Source of the DNA: Promethearchaeia archaeon
GTDB taxonomy: Archaea > Asgardarchaeota > Lokiarchaeia > Sigyniarchaeales > SOKP01
NCBI GenBank assembly: GCA_029856045.1
Contig: JAHQWG010000047.1
Span: 126,001-190,000 of the forward strand
Length of the DNA: 64,000 nucleotides
Reading direction: 5' to 3'
Position numbers and translations under genes: made by a program. Below are positions 36,300 through 44,596 of the stretch, piece after piece (the stretch's first letter is position 1; each line of letters starts with the position of its first letter). The notes under the pieces were generated by a model. The model made no database searches. It saw only the letters and a list, made by a program, of their open reading frames with translations, and was not told where the DNA came from.

Positions 36300-36320
36300 A
36301 TAAAATAAAAAAAAAAGATT

Positions 36321-36944
36321 TTAAACTTCTTTATCAAATTTACTCAAAAGCCATAATATTGCGATAATTGCGAGTGGAATTCCAAAAATTATCAAAAACC
36401 AAACACCAACCGTTAGATAAGCGATGATGAAATAACTATATGATAGACTACCAAATGGGGTAAGCCAATTGCCATCAATAGCCACGTAAATACAAACTCC
36501 AATAAATAGGAAAAATGATAAACCACCACCGCCACCTTCATACTTTCTATTTTTCAATCTCTTCCATTTCTCCCTTTCCATCTCTTCTTTTTTTAATCTC
36601 TTCTTAATATCTTCTTTCTCATCAGCCGGTAAAATTTTAAACCATAGTAATGCGAATAAAATGGCAAAGAATGCTACTACTGGCAGTACAACAAGCAAAA
36701 ATTCCCATAAAATCAATAGCAATACCCATAAAATGGCTGTCCCCATAGAAAATTCATCAAATGTCCATGCACCGTTGCCTCCAACTTCTGAAGCTGGAAT
36801 ATACAATAAAGTGACTAAAATTCCTACTATTAAAGCTCCAACTACCGCAGCTCCACAGATTATAGTAATTACCCAATGTTTTCTTATCAATCGTTTCCAA
36901 AACCATTCATCTAAGACTCTCTTACTCTCTTCTTCACTACTCAT
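36321..36944 (-). CDS. Hypothetical membrane protein with charged central linker
   Basis: The 207-residue protein has four transmembrane segments (near 26-48, 70-104, 143-158, 168-198). Between the second and third is a highly charged linker (residues ~108-133, Lys/Glu-rich) followed by GGGGG. No motif is recognised. Its 3' end faces the DUF6125-like gene 21 nt away. Confidence 0.65.
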   Translation of the reverse strand: MSSEEESKRVLDEWFWKRLIRKHWVITIICGAAVVGALIVGILVTLLYIPASEVGGNGAWTFDEFSMGTAILWVLLLILWEFLLVVLPVVAFFAILFALLWFKILPADEKEDIKKRLKKEEMEREKWKRLKNRKYEGGGGGLSFFLFIGVCIYVAIDGNWLTPFGSLSYSYFIIAYLTVGVWFLIIFGIPLAIIAILWLLSKFDKEV

Positions 36945-37076
36945 AAATATTTCTACCTCGAAATATGTTTTGTTTTTAAATTAAATTAGAATTCTGTTTT
37001 AAATAAAAAACAGATCTAAATATAAAACTAGTCCTTATATTTTATTTATTTGATCAAAAAATTAAAGGAGTGATAT

Positions 37077-37145
37077 ATTTTAATAGCAGATTTTTATGAA
37101 ACTAAGGGTAATTATTATCTAAGAAATAATATTGTCATTTTTTGA
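37077..37145 (+). other. Micro-ORF with strong Shine-Dalgarno and ATT codon
   Basis: AAAGGAG at 37064-37070 is followed six nt later by ATT at 37077, opening a 22-codon frame ([M]LIADFYETKGNYYL and so on) that ends in TGA. It lies in a 470-nt stretch without an intact gene. It may be a gene remnant, a leader peptide, or chance. It is noted because the same ATT-after-SD arrangement occurs at real genes here. Confidence 0.25.
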
Positions 37146-37211
37146 AGATTAAAAAAGAATTGTTACTTATCTTAGATTTTTTTTTAAAATCTTTTTTCTA
37201 CTTGTAATTTC

Positions 37212-37402
37212 TTATTCTAGTCTCTTTCTAACAACACAATAAACTTCACCGTTAAACATAGTCTTATAACATGAATTACAGCTAATACAATGTGCTGGCG
37301 AGATATCACCACTTTTCTAACCGTTTGGAGGGTCTGGTTCGTGTATAAGAGGTCTACTCATCGATATAAAATCTGTATAATTTTCGCCTTCAGGAAATTT
37401 TT
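37212..37402 (-). pseudogene. Remnant of Old Yellow Enzyme/NADH:flavin oxidoreductase C-terminus
   Basis: On the minus strand a frame reads FPEGENYTDFISMSRPLI and HEPDPPNG, then a TAG at 37319-37317, then KSGDISPAHCISCNSC and so on to TAA at 37214. This matches the C-terminal end of the OYE/enoate-reductase TIM barrel (DFIxMSRPLIxEPDxPNxW-GD, then CISCNxC, the 4Fe-4S ligands). The stop sits where a conserved Trp (TGG) is expected. The rest of the barrel is missing, so it is a truncated, inactivated gene. Confidence 0.75.
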
Positions 37403-37415
37403 TCACAGAAAAAAT

Positions 37416-38492
37416 TTAATCTTTGGTTGCTTTTTGAATCCAACCAAACTTATCCTCCATATGTCCTGATTGAATTCCAGTTATTGTATCATATAGTTTT
37501 TGAGTCAGTTTTCCAACTTTGAAGTCGTTAATCTTATAATCTTTGCCTTTATATCCTAATAATCCGACAGGTGTAATTACTGCTGCAGTTCCACTTCCAA
37601 ATGCCTCATCTAATTTGCCATTCTCAAATGCAGTAATAACCTCATCTATGGATAGATTTCTCTCTTCGACTTTTATTCCTTCGGATTTACATAACTGTAT
37701 CACAGAGTCTCTTGTTATACCAGGTAAAATTGTTCCTGTTAGAGGTGAGGTTATTACAACTCCATCTATCACGAAAAAAATATTCATTGTGCCCACTTCT
37801 TCTATATATTTTCTTTCTTGGGCGTCTAGCCATAATACTTGTGCATATCCCTCTTTTTCCGCTTCTTTTGTTGCAAATAAACTAGCTGCATAATTTCCAC
37901 AAGTTTTTGCTTGACCAACACCACCATCTGCTGCACGAATATATTTATCTTCGACCTTAATTTTTACTGGACCAAAACCTGTGGAGTAATAAGCACCAAC
38001 AGGGGATAAAATTATATAAAATATATATTGACCACTCGGATGCACACCAAGAAACGGTTCTGAAGCAATGTAAGTTGGTCTTATGTAGAGAGATGTTCCT
38101 TCTGAATGAGGAACCCAATGTTGTTCAATAGTAAGTAGTTCTTTAAGAGCATCTAGGGCAAAATTGACGTCTATTCGGGGCATCACCATTCTAACGGCGG
38201 ACATTTGAAGTCTTTCAAAGTTTTTTTCTGGTCTAAATAAATTGATTTGGTCTTCTGTTCTATAAGCTTTCAATCCTTCGAATATTGCTTGTCCGTAATG
38301 GAGGACGCATGCAGCAGGATCAAGCATGAAAGGCTCATATTTTTTTATTTCTGCATTATGCCAACCTTTCATTTCATCATAATACATAAGAAACATATGA
38401 TCCGTGAAGATTTTACCAAAACCTAAGGTGTTCTCATCTTCTGGAAGTTTTCCTCTTTCATTTTTTGGAATTGTATTAATTTTTAATTCCAT
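37416..38492 (-). CDS. ilvE: Branched-chain amino acid aminotransferase
   Basis: The 358-residue fold-type IV PLP enzyme has HYGQAIFEGLKAYRTEDQI, RLQMSAVRM, SLYIRPTYIA, FGPVKIKVEDKYIRAADGGVGQAKTCGNYAASL (containing the PLP lysine), EVGTMNIFFV, LPGITRDSVIQLC and a C-terminal FGSGTAAVITPVG. It transfers the amino group of valine, leucine and isoleucine to 2-oxoglutarate. Length corresponds to the bacterial/eukaryal long IlvE type. A Shine-Dalgarno AAAGG lies upstream of the ATG. Confidence 0.93.
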   Translation of the reverse strand: MELKINTIPKNERGKLPEDENTLGFGKIFTDHMFLMYYDEMKGWHNAEIKKYEPFMLDPAACVLHYGQAIFEGLKAYRTEDQINLFRPEKNFERLQMSAVRMVMPRIDVNFALDALKELLTIEQHWVPHSEGTSLYIRPTYIASEPFLGVHPSGQYIFYIILSPVGAYYSTGFGPVKIKVEDKYIRAADGGVGQAKTCGNYAASLFATKEAEKEGYAQVLWLDAQERKYIEEVGTMNIFFVIDGVVITSPLTGTILPGITRDSVIQLCKSEGIKVEERNLSIDEVITAFENGKLDEAFGSGTAAVITPVGLLGYKGKDYKINDFKVGKLTQKLYDTITGIQSGHMEDKFGWIQKATKD

Positions 38493-38694
38493 ATTCTTTT
38501 AATTCCTTTCAATTTTAATCTTTATTAAACTAATTCGTTGTATTTAAAAAATTATAGTTATAATAATATAAAGATTTTGAAAAAAGTATACGGTCTTTAT
38601 GGGTTATTTTTCCAAATTTAAGTAAAAACTAAAAGAAATAATTAAAATTTTTTTGAATCGAATATTTATTAAGTTGAAAACTGGTGATATAGAA

Positions 38695-38880
38695 TTGAAA
38701 AAAACAAAATGTAAAGGTTGCGGAAAAAAATTAGATATAAAAGATAAAGATAGTTATGGTAAATGCCAAGATTGTGGAGAAATTTTTTGTGAGAAATGTT
38801 TAAGATCATGCCCTGATTGCGGCGCTTCTCCATTTTGCGCTGATTGTATGGAGGCACATTTAGCTGATCATGATTTTTAA
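38695..38880 (+). CDS. Small cysteine-rich zinc-finger protein
   Basis: This ~61-residue protein contains CKGCGKK, CQDCGEIFCEKC, CPDCGASPFCADC and HLADH: eleven or so Cys/His in a pattern suggestive of two interleaved zinc sites (RING/B-box-like or treble clef). The start is taken as TTG at 38695, which follows GGTGA (38683) with 8 nt spacing; a TTG at 38653 would add fourteen residues. It is convergent with the UroD-like gene (6 nt apart). Function is unknown; protein-protein or nucleic-acid binding is likely. Confidence 0.65.
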   Translation: MKKTKCKGCGKKLDIKDKDSYGKCQDCGEIFCEKCLRSCPDCGASPFCADCMEAHLADHDF

Positions 38881-38886
38881 TAAGAA

Positions 38887-39927
38887 TTAATATTGGCCAA
38901 ATTTTTCTATTAATGCTTTAGCATAACCAATATTCCTACTCGCCATTTCAAAAGGTTCCCATGGCCACTCGCATCCTGCAGCATACATGAACCTTCCACT
39001 TGGTTTTCCAGCTTCAATTGTTTTAGAAATTTCATTAATAACTTCCAAAGGTGAATATTTTGGGCTTCCAATTATCATGGTGTTGGTATTACCTCTAATG
39101 CAATTATTCTTTCCTATTTTCTCCTTTGCCATTTTTAAATCTACTTGATAATCTAAATCTAAGATTGCTGCTTTTGTGCTGGAGACCAATTTTAACATAT
39201 CTCGACCTTCTCTGTCAATTACTGAATTATCTCCGCAGATATGGTATAGAACAGGAACATCTTTTTGGATGTAGTTAAATAATTCTCTGGTGGCATCTAA
39301 GCAACATTTCTCATATCTCATCGGTCCAATTTGTGATATTGCTGAATCACCAGCGCCAATGATATCTGCTCCTGCTTCAATTTGTAATTTAGCAAATTCT
39401 TTTTGGATGGGCAAAATTCTATTAATAAACCCTTTAATTTCTTCTACCCAATTTTCTTTTTTGCATAATAATAAAATATTTATTAAATCGAATAAACAAC
39501 ATATCTCAGCAAATGGTGCTTCAATCCATCCAACAATGCATTGACTCCCTCCCACTTTCTCGTGAAGTTTTTTAACTGCAGCAACTCTGTTTTGAATTCT
39601 CTTATTTTCTAAAATAGTAGGAGTTTCAATGGAGCTAAAATCTTCAATTTTTATATTTTTTTTTGCAACAGGTGTGTGACTATCCCAATTAATTTCGACA
39701 CCCCATGCATTTGCTTCCCTATAGGCATCAGTTGAAACATTAACATGATCAATTCCAAAAAAATTAGAACATTTAATTTGTGCATTCGCTAAAATTTCGG
39801 GATTTTGGCAATATTCGTTATAACTTTTATGTAATAACATCGGGGCGAGATGCATGATGAATGGATTAAAGGGAATCTTTTCAGGAATTCCTTTAATTGC
39901 TGATAAGGTTAATTCAAGAGAATTCAT
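38887..39927 (-). CDS. Uroporphyrinogen decarboxylase-like (URO-D/MtaA) protein
   Basis: The 346-residue TIM barrel belongs to the URO-D superfamily: FNPFIMHLAPMLLHKSYNEY, GSQCIVGWIEAPFAEICCLF, GAGDSAISQIGP, VLYHICGDNSVIDREG (the metal/substrate His-x-Cys region) and GRFMYAAGCEWPWEPFEMA. The HxCG motif and late Cys fit zinc-dependent corrinoid/cobalamin methyltransferases (MtaA/MtbA-type) better than haem-pathway HemE. It starts on the ATGA overlapping the tyrA stop, so it is coupled to the aromatic amino acid genes. The substrate is unknown. Confidence 0.8.
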   Translation of the reverse strand: MNSLELTLSAIKGIPEKIPFNPFIMHLAPMLLHKSYNEYCQNPEILANAQIKCSNFFGIDHVNVSTDAYREANAWGVEINWDSHTPVAKKNIKIEDFSSIETPTILENKRIQNRVAAVKKLHEKVGGSQCIVGWIEAPFAEICCLFDLINILLLCKKENWVEEIKGFINRILPIQKEFAKLQIEAGADIIGAGDSAISQIGPMRYEKCCLDATRELFNYIQKDVPVLYHICGDNSVIDREGRDMLKLVSSTKAAILDLDYQVDLKMAKEKIGKNNCIRGNTNTMIIGSPKYSPLEVINEISKTIEAGKPSGRFMYAAGCEWPWEPFEMASRNIGYAKALIEKFGQY

Positions 39928-40835
39928 TTAAAATCATCATTCTTTAAGATTTTTATGAATTGATAAAAATACTTATATGCATTATTATAGTGTTTATCAT
40001 TTTTTGAATATTCTATTCCGTTGGAAAGTAATTTCTTGAATCCCTCCATATCTTTTGTTTTAATTGTTTTTCTATAAGATTTTAATAAGTGTTCAAATAA
40101 TTCAAGGATTTTTTGAAATTGTAAATTATCCATCTGAATTTCTCCAAGCATTTCAACTTCCTTTTGAATAATGCTTTCAGCGAAAAGTTTTTGTAATAAA
40201 AATGTTGTCCCGGTATATTTCATTAGCTCATCAAGAGGTTGATTTGATTCCTTTATTAGATTTAAAAAAAGAATGTTAAACATGTGTGGAACCCCCAATG
40301 TTAATGCTATCATCATATCATGAAAATCTTCTGTAGTTTCAGTAATTTTAAGGCCTTCTTTTTTAAAAAGACTAAAAAGCTCATTAGTAATTGACTCATA
40401 TAGATCGGTTCCGCCAATCTTTAGATATAACATTACATAATTCTTTAAATCTTTTATTCCAGGTCCAAACATAGGATGCAATGAAAAACAATTTATTGGA
40501 TATCTTTCTTGGACTTTTTTTAATGATTTAACGACTTCAGATTTTAATGAAGTTATATCGAAAATTAAAGCATTTACTTTTAAATATTGAGCAACTTTTT
40601 CTATCATTTCAGGTGAAGATCTAATAGGGATTGCAACCATCACAATATCAGCATTTAAAACACTTTTTTGAAGATTCAACTCATACTTCACACCAACTTC
40701 TTGTGATACATTCTTTAACCTTTCTTCATTTCTTGCCATCAACGTTACATCAAATCCGTGTTTTTTAAAAAATCTAGCAAATATTTTACCTAATCCACCC
40801 GAACCCCCAATAATTGTAATTTTTTTTCCTAACAT
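39924..40835 (-). CDS. tyrA: Prephenate dehydrogenase
   Basis: The 303-residue enzyme oxidatively decarboxylates prephenate to 4-hydroxyphenylpyruvate in tyrosine synthesis. The NAD site is IIGGSGGLGKIFARFFKKHG (residues ~8-27), with MVAIPIRSSPEMIE and CFSLHPMFGPGIKDL (the catalytic-His region). The C-terminal ~130 residues form the helical dimerisation domain. It begins 2 nt after the aroE stop and ends in an overlap with the UroD-like gene. No chorismate mutase or ACT domain is attached. Confidence 0.88.
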   Translation of the reverse strand: MLGKKITIIGGSGGLGKIFARFFKKHGFDVTLMARNEERLKNVSQEVGVKYELNLQKSVLNADIVMVAIPIRSSPEMIEKVAQYLKVNALIFDITSLKSEVVKSLKKVQERYPINCFSLHPMFGPGIKDLKNYVMLYLKIGGTDLYESITNELFSLFKKEGLKITETTEDFHDMMIALTLGVPHMFNILFLNLIKESNQPLDELMKYTGTTFLLQKLFAESIIQKEVEMLGEIQMDNLQFQKILELFEHLLKSYRKTIKTKDMEGFKKLLSNGIEYSKNDKHYNNAYKYFYQFIKILKNDDFK

Positions 40836-40837
40836 TT

Positions 40838-41698
40838 TTATTTAATCCCCAAAAACTTTTTTACAATATTTGTCATAAGTTCTTTTTTAGGAGCTTTTTC
40901 AGTCCACCATTCAAATGCTAAAAATCCTTGATTTACAAGCATATCTAACCCACCCAATGTCCTGCAACCGATATCTTCAGCATTTTTTAGTAATTTTGTT
41001 TTCAATGGATTATAAATTATATCAAAAACAAATAAGTTTTTATTTAGAAATTCTTTAGGAACTGGAGTTTCTTCAATTTTTGGATACATTCCAATCGGGG
41101 AAGTATTAATTAAGATATCAGATGTGGCACAAAATTTTTTCAAGTTGTAATTAGAAATAGCATCGGCAAATGTTTTTACTCCAGTTCTTTCATTTAATTC
41201 TTTCGCCAATAATTTTGATCTTTCTTTTCGAATATTTAAAAATATAATCTGAGCAACATCTTCTGCTATGAAGTAACTCAATGCTCTTGCAGCTCCACCG
41301 GCTCCTATAAACAATACCTTTTTATCTGATAGTTCAAAACCATTTTCAATTAACGATTGTTTTCCTCCAGCACCATCGGTATTTCTTGCTTTTAAATAAC
41401 CATTTTCGTTTTTAATTGTATTTACAGCCCCAATATTTTTTGCAATGGGATCAATCTCATCTAAATATTCCATTATTGCCTCTTTATGAGGTGTAGTGAC
41501 ACTAATTCCCTTGATATTTAATGCTCTAAAACCATCTATTGCTTTACTTAAATTTTGAGGTTCAATATCAAAAGCTAAATACACATAATCAAGATTAAGA
41601 TCATTAATTGCAGTATTATGCATTATAGGACTCATGCTATGCTTTATAGGGTGTCCAATAACTCCAAGTATCTTTGTTTTTGCCGTAATAGTGGGCAT
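40838..41698 (-). CDS. aroE: Shikimate 5-dehydrogenase
   Basis: The 286-residue NADPH enzyme reduces 3-dehydroshikimate. Seen: GVIGHPIKHSMSPIMHN (substrate serine region), SVTTPHKEAIM (catalytic Lys), GAVNTIKNENGYLKARNTDG (the conserved N and D), the NADP loop FIGAGGAARALSYFIAED, and GGLDMLVNQGFLAFEWW. It is the first gene of the aroE-tyrA-uroD-like operon and divergent from aroK. Confidence 0.93.
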   Translation of the reverse strand: MPTITAKTKILGVIGHPIKHSMSPIMHNTAINDLNLDYVYLAFDIEPQNLSKAIDGFRALNIKGISVTTPHKEAIMEYLDEIDPIAKNIGAVNTIKNENGYLKARNTDGAGGKQSLIENGFELSDKKVLFIGAGGAARALSYFIAEDVAQIIFLNIRKERSKLLAKELNERTGVKTFADAISNYNLKKFCATSDILINTSPIGMYPKIEETPVPKEFLNKNLFVFDIIYNPLKTKLLKNAEDIGCRTLGGLDMLVNQGFLAFEWWTEKAPKKELMTNIVKKFLGIK

Positions 41699-41789
41699 GA
41701 TTTATCAATAAATAATACTTAATACTTAAATTTTTAATATATTTTTGTTTTGATATTATTTAATTTAAATGATATGTAGGAAAAAATAA

Positions 41790-42314
41790 ATGGAAAAGCA
41801 TTCTATAGCTTTAATTGGTTTTATGGGAACTGGAAAAACAGTTGTAGGAAAAAATTTAGCAAATCAATTGGATAAAGACTATAAATTCATTGAGACTGAT
41901 GAGATTATTGAAGAGATGGCTGGAAAATCTATTCCAGAAATTTTTAAAGAAGATGGAGAAATTAGATTTAGAGAATTGGAAATTGCGGCCTGTAAGAAAG
42001 TTTCTCAATTAAAGAACGTTATTGTCTCTTGTGGGGGCGGTGTAGTTTTAAATAAAATAAATATTGATTATATTAAGCGTGATTTTCATATCGTTTTATT
42101 AACTGCAACCCCTGAGGAAATATTGAAAAGAATAATGAAAGAGGGGGAAAAAAAAAGACCGCTTCTAGATAAACCAGATCCAATGGAGGAAATTAAGATT
42201 TTATTAAAATTTAGATCATCTTTTTATGGCGCTCATGCAGTATTTACAGTCGATACAACTGGAAAGAGTATTGATGAGATTGTTTCTGAAATAATTATTA
42301 AAATTGGTATTTAA
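41790..42314 (+). CDS. aroK: Shikimate kinase, bacterial AroK type
   Basis: The 174-residue kinase has the bacterial NMP-kinase fold: P-loop GFMGTGKTVVGKNLA, ETDEIIEEMAGKSIPEIF, GEIRFRELEI, SCGGGVVL and the RPLLDKPDP lid. It phosphorylates shikimate at O3. Most archaea use an unrelated GHMP-type shikimate kinase, so this copy suggests acquisition from bacteria. It is transcribed divergently from aroE. Confidence 0.93.
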   Translation: MEKHSIALIGFMGTGKTVVGKNLANQLDKDYKFIETDEIIEEMAGKSIPEIFKEDGEIRFRELEIAACKKVSQLKNVIVSCGGGVVLNKINIDYIKRDFHIVLLTATPEEILKRIMKEGEKKRPLLDKPDPMEEIKILLKFRSSFYGAHAVFTVDTTGKSIDEIVSEIIIKIGI

Positions 42315-42345
42315 TTAGTTCATTGAAAATTAATCTTATTTTAGA

Positions 42346-43083
42346 TTAGGAAACATATTTTAGAATTTCTCTTATTATAGTGATTGATATTTGTCCTGGA
42401 GCCGTTTGTTCTTTATAAGACCCATAAGTAAGATATGAGCCAGCTTTTAGACAAAAGATTCGGGATAGTATTCCCAACTCGCCCATACAAAAGCTAATAA
42501 TTTTTTGGTTTTCTGTTCCCAACTCTCTACAAATTCTTAAAGGAATAATGTTATCTTCAAAATTTTTCGCATAAAAAATCAATTTTATTAAATAATTTGA
42601 AGGAGATTTTTCTAAATTAACAGTAAGTTTATCAAATTTTGCTTTAAATTTTGATAATATTTCTATAACGGTCTCATAATCAGGAGTCTTATCAAAATTA
42701 TGGTAAGAAAAGATAATTTTAACATTCTTATTAGAAGCTTTTTGAATTGCATTTTGTAGGAACTCATCATCATTATCCATTTCAATATCCACATAGGTTG
42801 GGCTTAGATTTATCACTTGATTAATTATGTCATATCGTTTTTTATTTTCAATATCTAACTTACCACCTTCACTAAATTTTCTGAAAGTAAAGATCACGGG
42901 AATTTTAACTCCAATAAAAGTGAGTAGTTCTTTTAAGAAATGTGTAGTTAAGGATTCAATATCCTTAATATAATCTAATCGAAATTCAATGATATTAGGT
43001 CTTAATTTTAATAATTCTTCAATTTCTTTTTTCAATTGATGAATTTCATTTGTTTCTACTGGAACTGGAATACAAATATTCAT
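42346..43083 (-). CDS. aroD: 3-dehydroquinate dehydratase, type I
   Basis: This 245-residue TIM barrel of the AroD type I family dehydrates 3-dehydroquinate through a Schiff base. Seen: IEFRLDYIKDIE, VIFTFRKFSEGGKLD, YVDIEMD, IIFSYHNFDKTPD (catalytic His), KFDKLTVNL (Schiff-base Lys), and CMGELGILSR with a final APGQISI. It lies 3' to 3' with aroK, and the next gene on its strand is adk. Confidence 0.92.
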   Translation of the reverse strand: MNICIPVPVETNEIHQLKKEIEELLKLRPNIIEFRLDYIKDIESLTTHFLKELLTFIGVKIPVIFTFRKFSEGGKLDIENKKRYDIINQVINLSPTYVDIEMDNDDEFLQNAIQKASNKNVKIIFSYHNFDKTPDYETVIEILSKFKAKFDKLTVNLEKSPSNYLIKLIFYAKNFEDNIIPLRICRELGTENQKIISFCMGELGILSRIFCLKAGSYLTYGSYKEQTAPGQISITIIREILKYVS

Positions 43084-43158
43084 TTTCTATTTTTTAACAG
43101 TTATTTTATTAAATATTTAAATTAAATTTAAGAAAAAAAGAATAAAAGAGAATAAATT

Positions 43159-43800
43159 TTAATCTCGATAACCAATTGTTTTTTTAATTTCTTCTTCAGA
43201 CATTGCTAATGTATCAGTAGAATCAATTTTTTGTAGTAAATTCTTATTCTTATAATGCCCTATTATTGGTTCAGCATTTTTTTTATATACATCCAACCTG
43301 TTATTTACTGTCTCTTCAGTATCATCTGAACGATGTTTTAATTCGGCACCACACTTATCACAAATCCCTTCCTTTTTTGGTGGTAAAGTATATATATTAT
43401 AAATCTCATTACACTTAGGGCAGGAGACCCTTCCTGTTAGCCGTTTCATGATAATATCGCGTGATACTTCTAATAATAAAAAGGCATCAATATCAGTTAT
43501 TTCATCAAGGGCTTCCGCTTGTTCTATAGTGCGTGGAAAACCATCAAGTAGAAAGCCATTCTCTTTTACATCATTTTGGCTTAACCTATCTTTTATCATG
43601 TCTATTACAACATCATCTGGAACAAGAGCACCATCATCCATGTACTTTTTTGCTTTCAACCCTAATTCGGTTTTATTCCTTAAATTCTCCCGAAAAATAT
43701 CCCCTGTGCTTATATGAGGTATTTTAAGTAAAACTTTTTTAATTTGTCCAGCAAATGTGCCCTTACCACCTCCAGGGGGGCCAAATAACACATATTTCAT
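43159..43800 (-). CDS. adk: Adenylate kinase (bacterial-type with zinc LID)
   Basis: The 213-residue enzyme interconverts AMP, ATP and ADP. P-loop FGPPGGGKGTFAGQI, the AMP site STGDIFRENL, DGFPRTIEQAEAL, RLTGR, and a LID with four cysteines in CPKC and CDKC that bind zinc. Length is that of long bacterial-type Adk, unlike the archaeal trimeric AdkA. The LID Cys4 set is complete. Confidence 0.94.
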   Translation of the reverse strand: MKYVLFGPPGGGKGTFAGQIKKVLLKIPHISTGDIFRENLRNKTELGLKAKKYMDDGALVPDDVVIDMIKDRLSQNDVKENGFLLDGFPRTIEQAEALDEITDIDAFLLLEVSRDIIMKRLTGRVSCPKCNEIYNIYTLPPKKEGICDKCGAELKHRSDDTEETVNNRLDVYKKNAEPIIGHYKNKNLLQKIDSTDTLAMSEEEIKKTIGYRD

Positions 43801-43939
43801 ATTAAAATTTCACCAATAGCTAATATAGTTTGAATTATTAATATTTTATAATTAATATATCGTTTTTTTATAATTATTATTTACAGTTATAATAAATATT
43901 GTATTAACTTAATTTCTATAAATCAAAACTAAAGAAGAA

Positions 43940-44524
43940 GTGGTTTTTTTGAGTATTGAATTAACTGAGCCAAGAATAAAAGGGAGTAAAAGTCTGGAAG
44001 AGTGTATATTTGAGAGGGTAAGTGTTAGGAGTTTTAAGGATAAGGAAATTGAAATCGAAAAAATATCCCAAATTTTATGGGCAGGTCAAGGTAAAAAAGG
44101 GTATAAAAGGACCGTTCCATCTGCAGGTGCCACTTATCCTTTAGAGTTATATATTACAATTAAAAGTAAGGGTTTTTTTCATTACAATTCTAATAAAAAT
44201 CTATTGGAATTAAAAAAAGATAGTGATTTTGGAAAAGATTTAGCTCAAGCATCTTTAGATCAGATGTTTATCTATGAAGCACCGATAAATATCATAATTT
44301 GTGCTGATTTAAATAGAACATGCGATCATTATGGTAAAAGAGGTGTGAGATACGTTTATATGGAAATTGGCCACTGCGCACAAAATATTGAATTAGAAGC
44401 AGTTGCGTTAGGGTTAGCATCCGTTCCTATCGGTGCATTCCATGATGAAGAGGTAAAGAAAATATTAGATTTACCAAAAAATTTTGAACCATTATATATT
44501 ATTCCAATTGGATATCAAAAATAG
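43940..44524 (+). CDS. SagB/ThcOx-like nitroreductase-family protein
   Basis: The ~190-residue FMN-dependent oxidoreductase fits the SagB-type subfamily: RVSVRSFKDKEIEIEKISQILWAGQG, RTVPSAGATYPLELYI, DQMFIYEAPINIIICAD, GVRYVYMEIGHCAQNIELEAVALGLASVPIGAF and a C-terminal YIIPIGYQK. Fused SagB oxidises azoline rings in peptides, but stand-alone archaeal copies like this have unknown substrates; no ocin-biosynthesis partner is nearby. The start is GTG 43940 or TTG 43949. Confidence 0.82.
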   Translation: MVFLSIELTEPRIKGSKSLEECIFERVSVRSFKDKEIEIEKISQILWAGQGKKGYKRTVPSAGATYPLELYITIKSKGFFHYNSNKNLLELKKDSDFGKDLAQASLDQMFIYEAPINIIICADLNRTCDHYGKRGVRYVYMEIGHCAQNIELEAVALGLASVPIGAFHDEEVKKILDLPKNFEPLYIIPIGYQK

Positions 44525-44596
44525 AATTTATTCTAATAAGAGGAAAAATTTATAAATCGACTTTAGATAATTTCAATTTTAAATCTACTTGCTATT

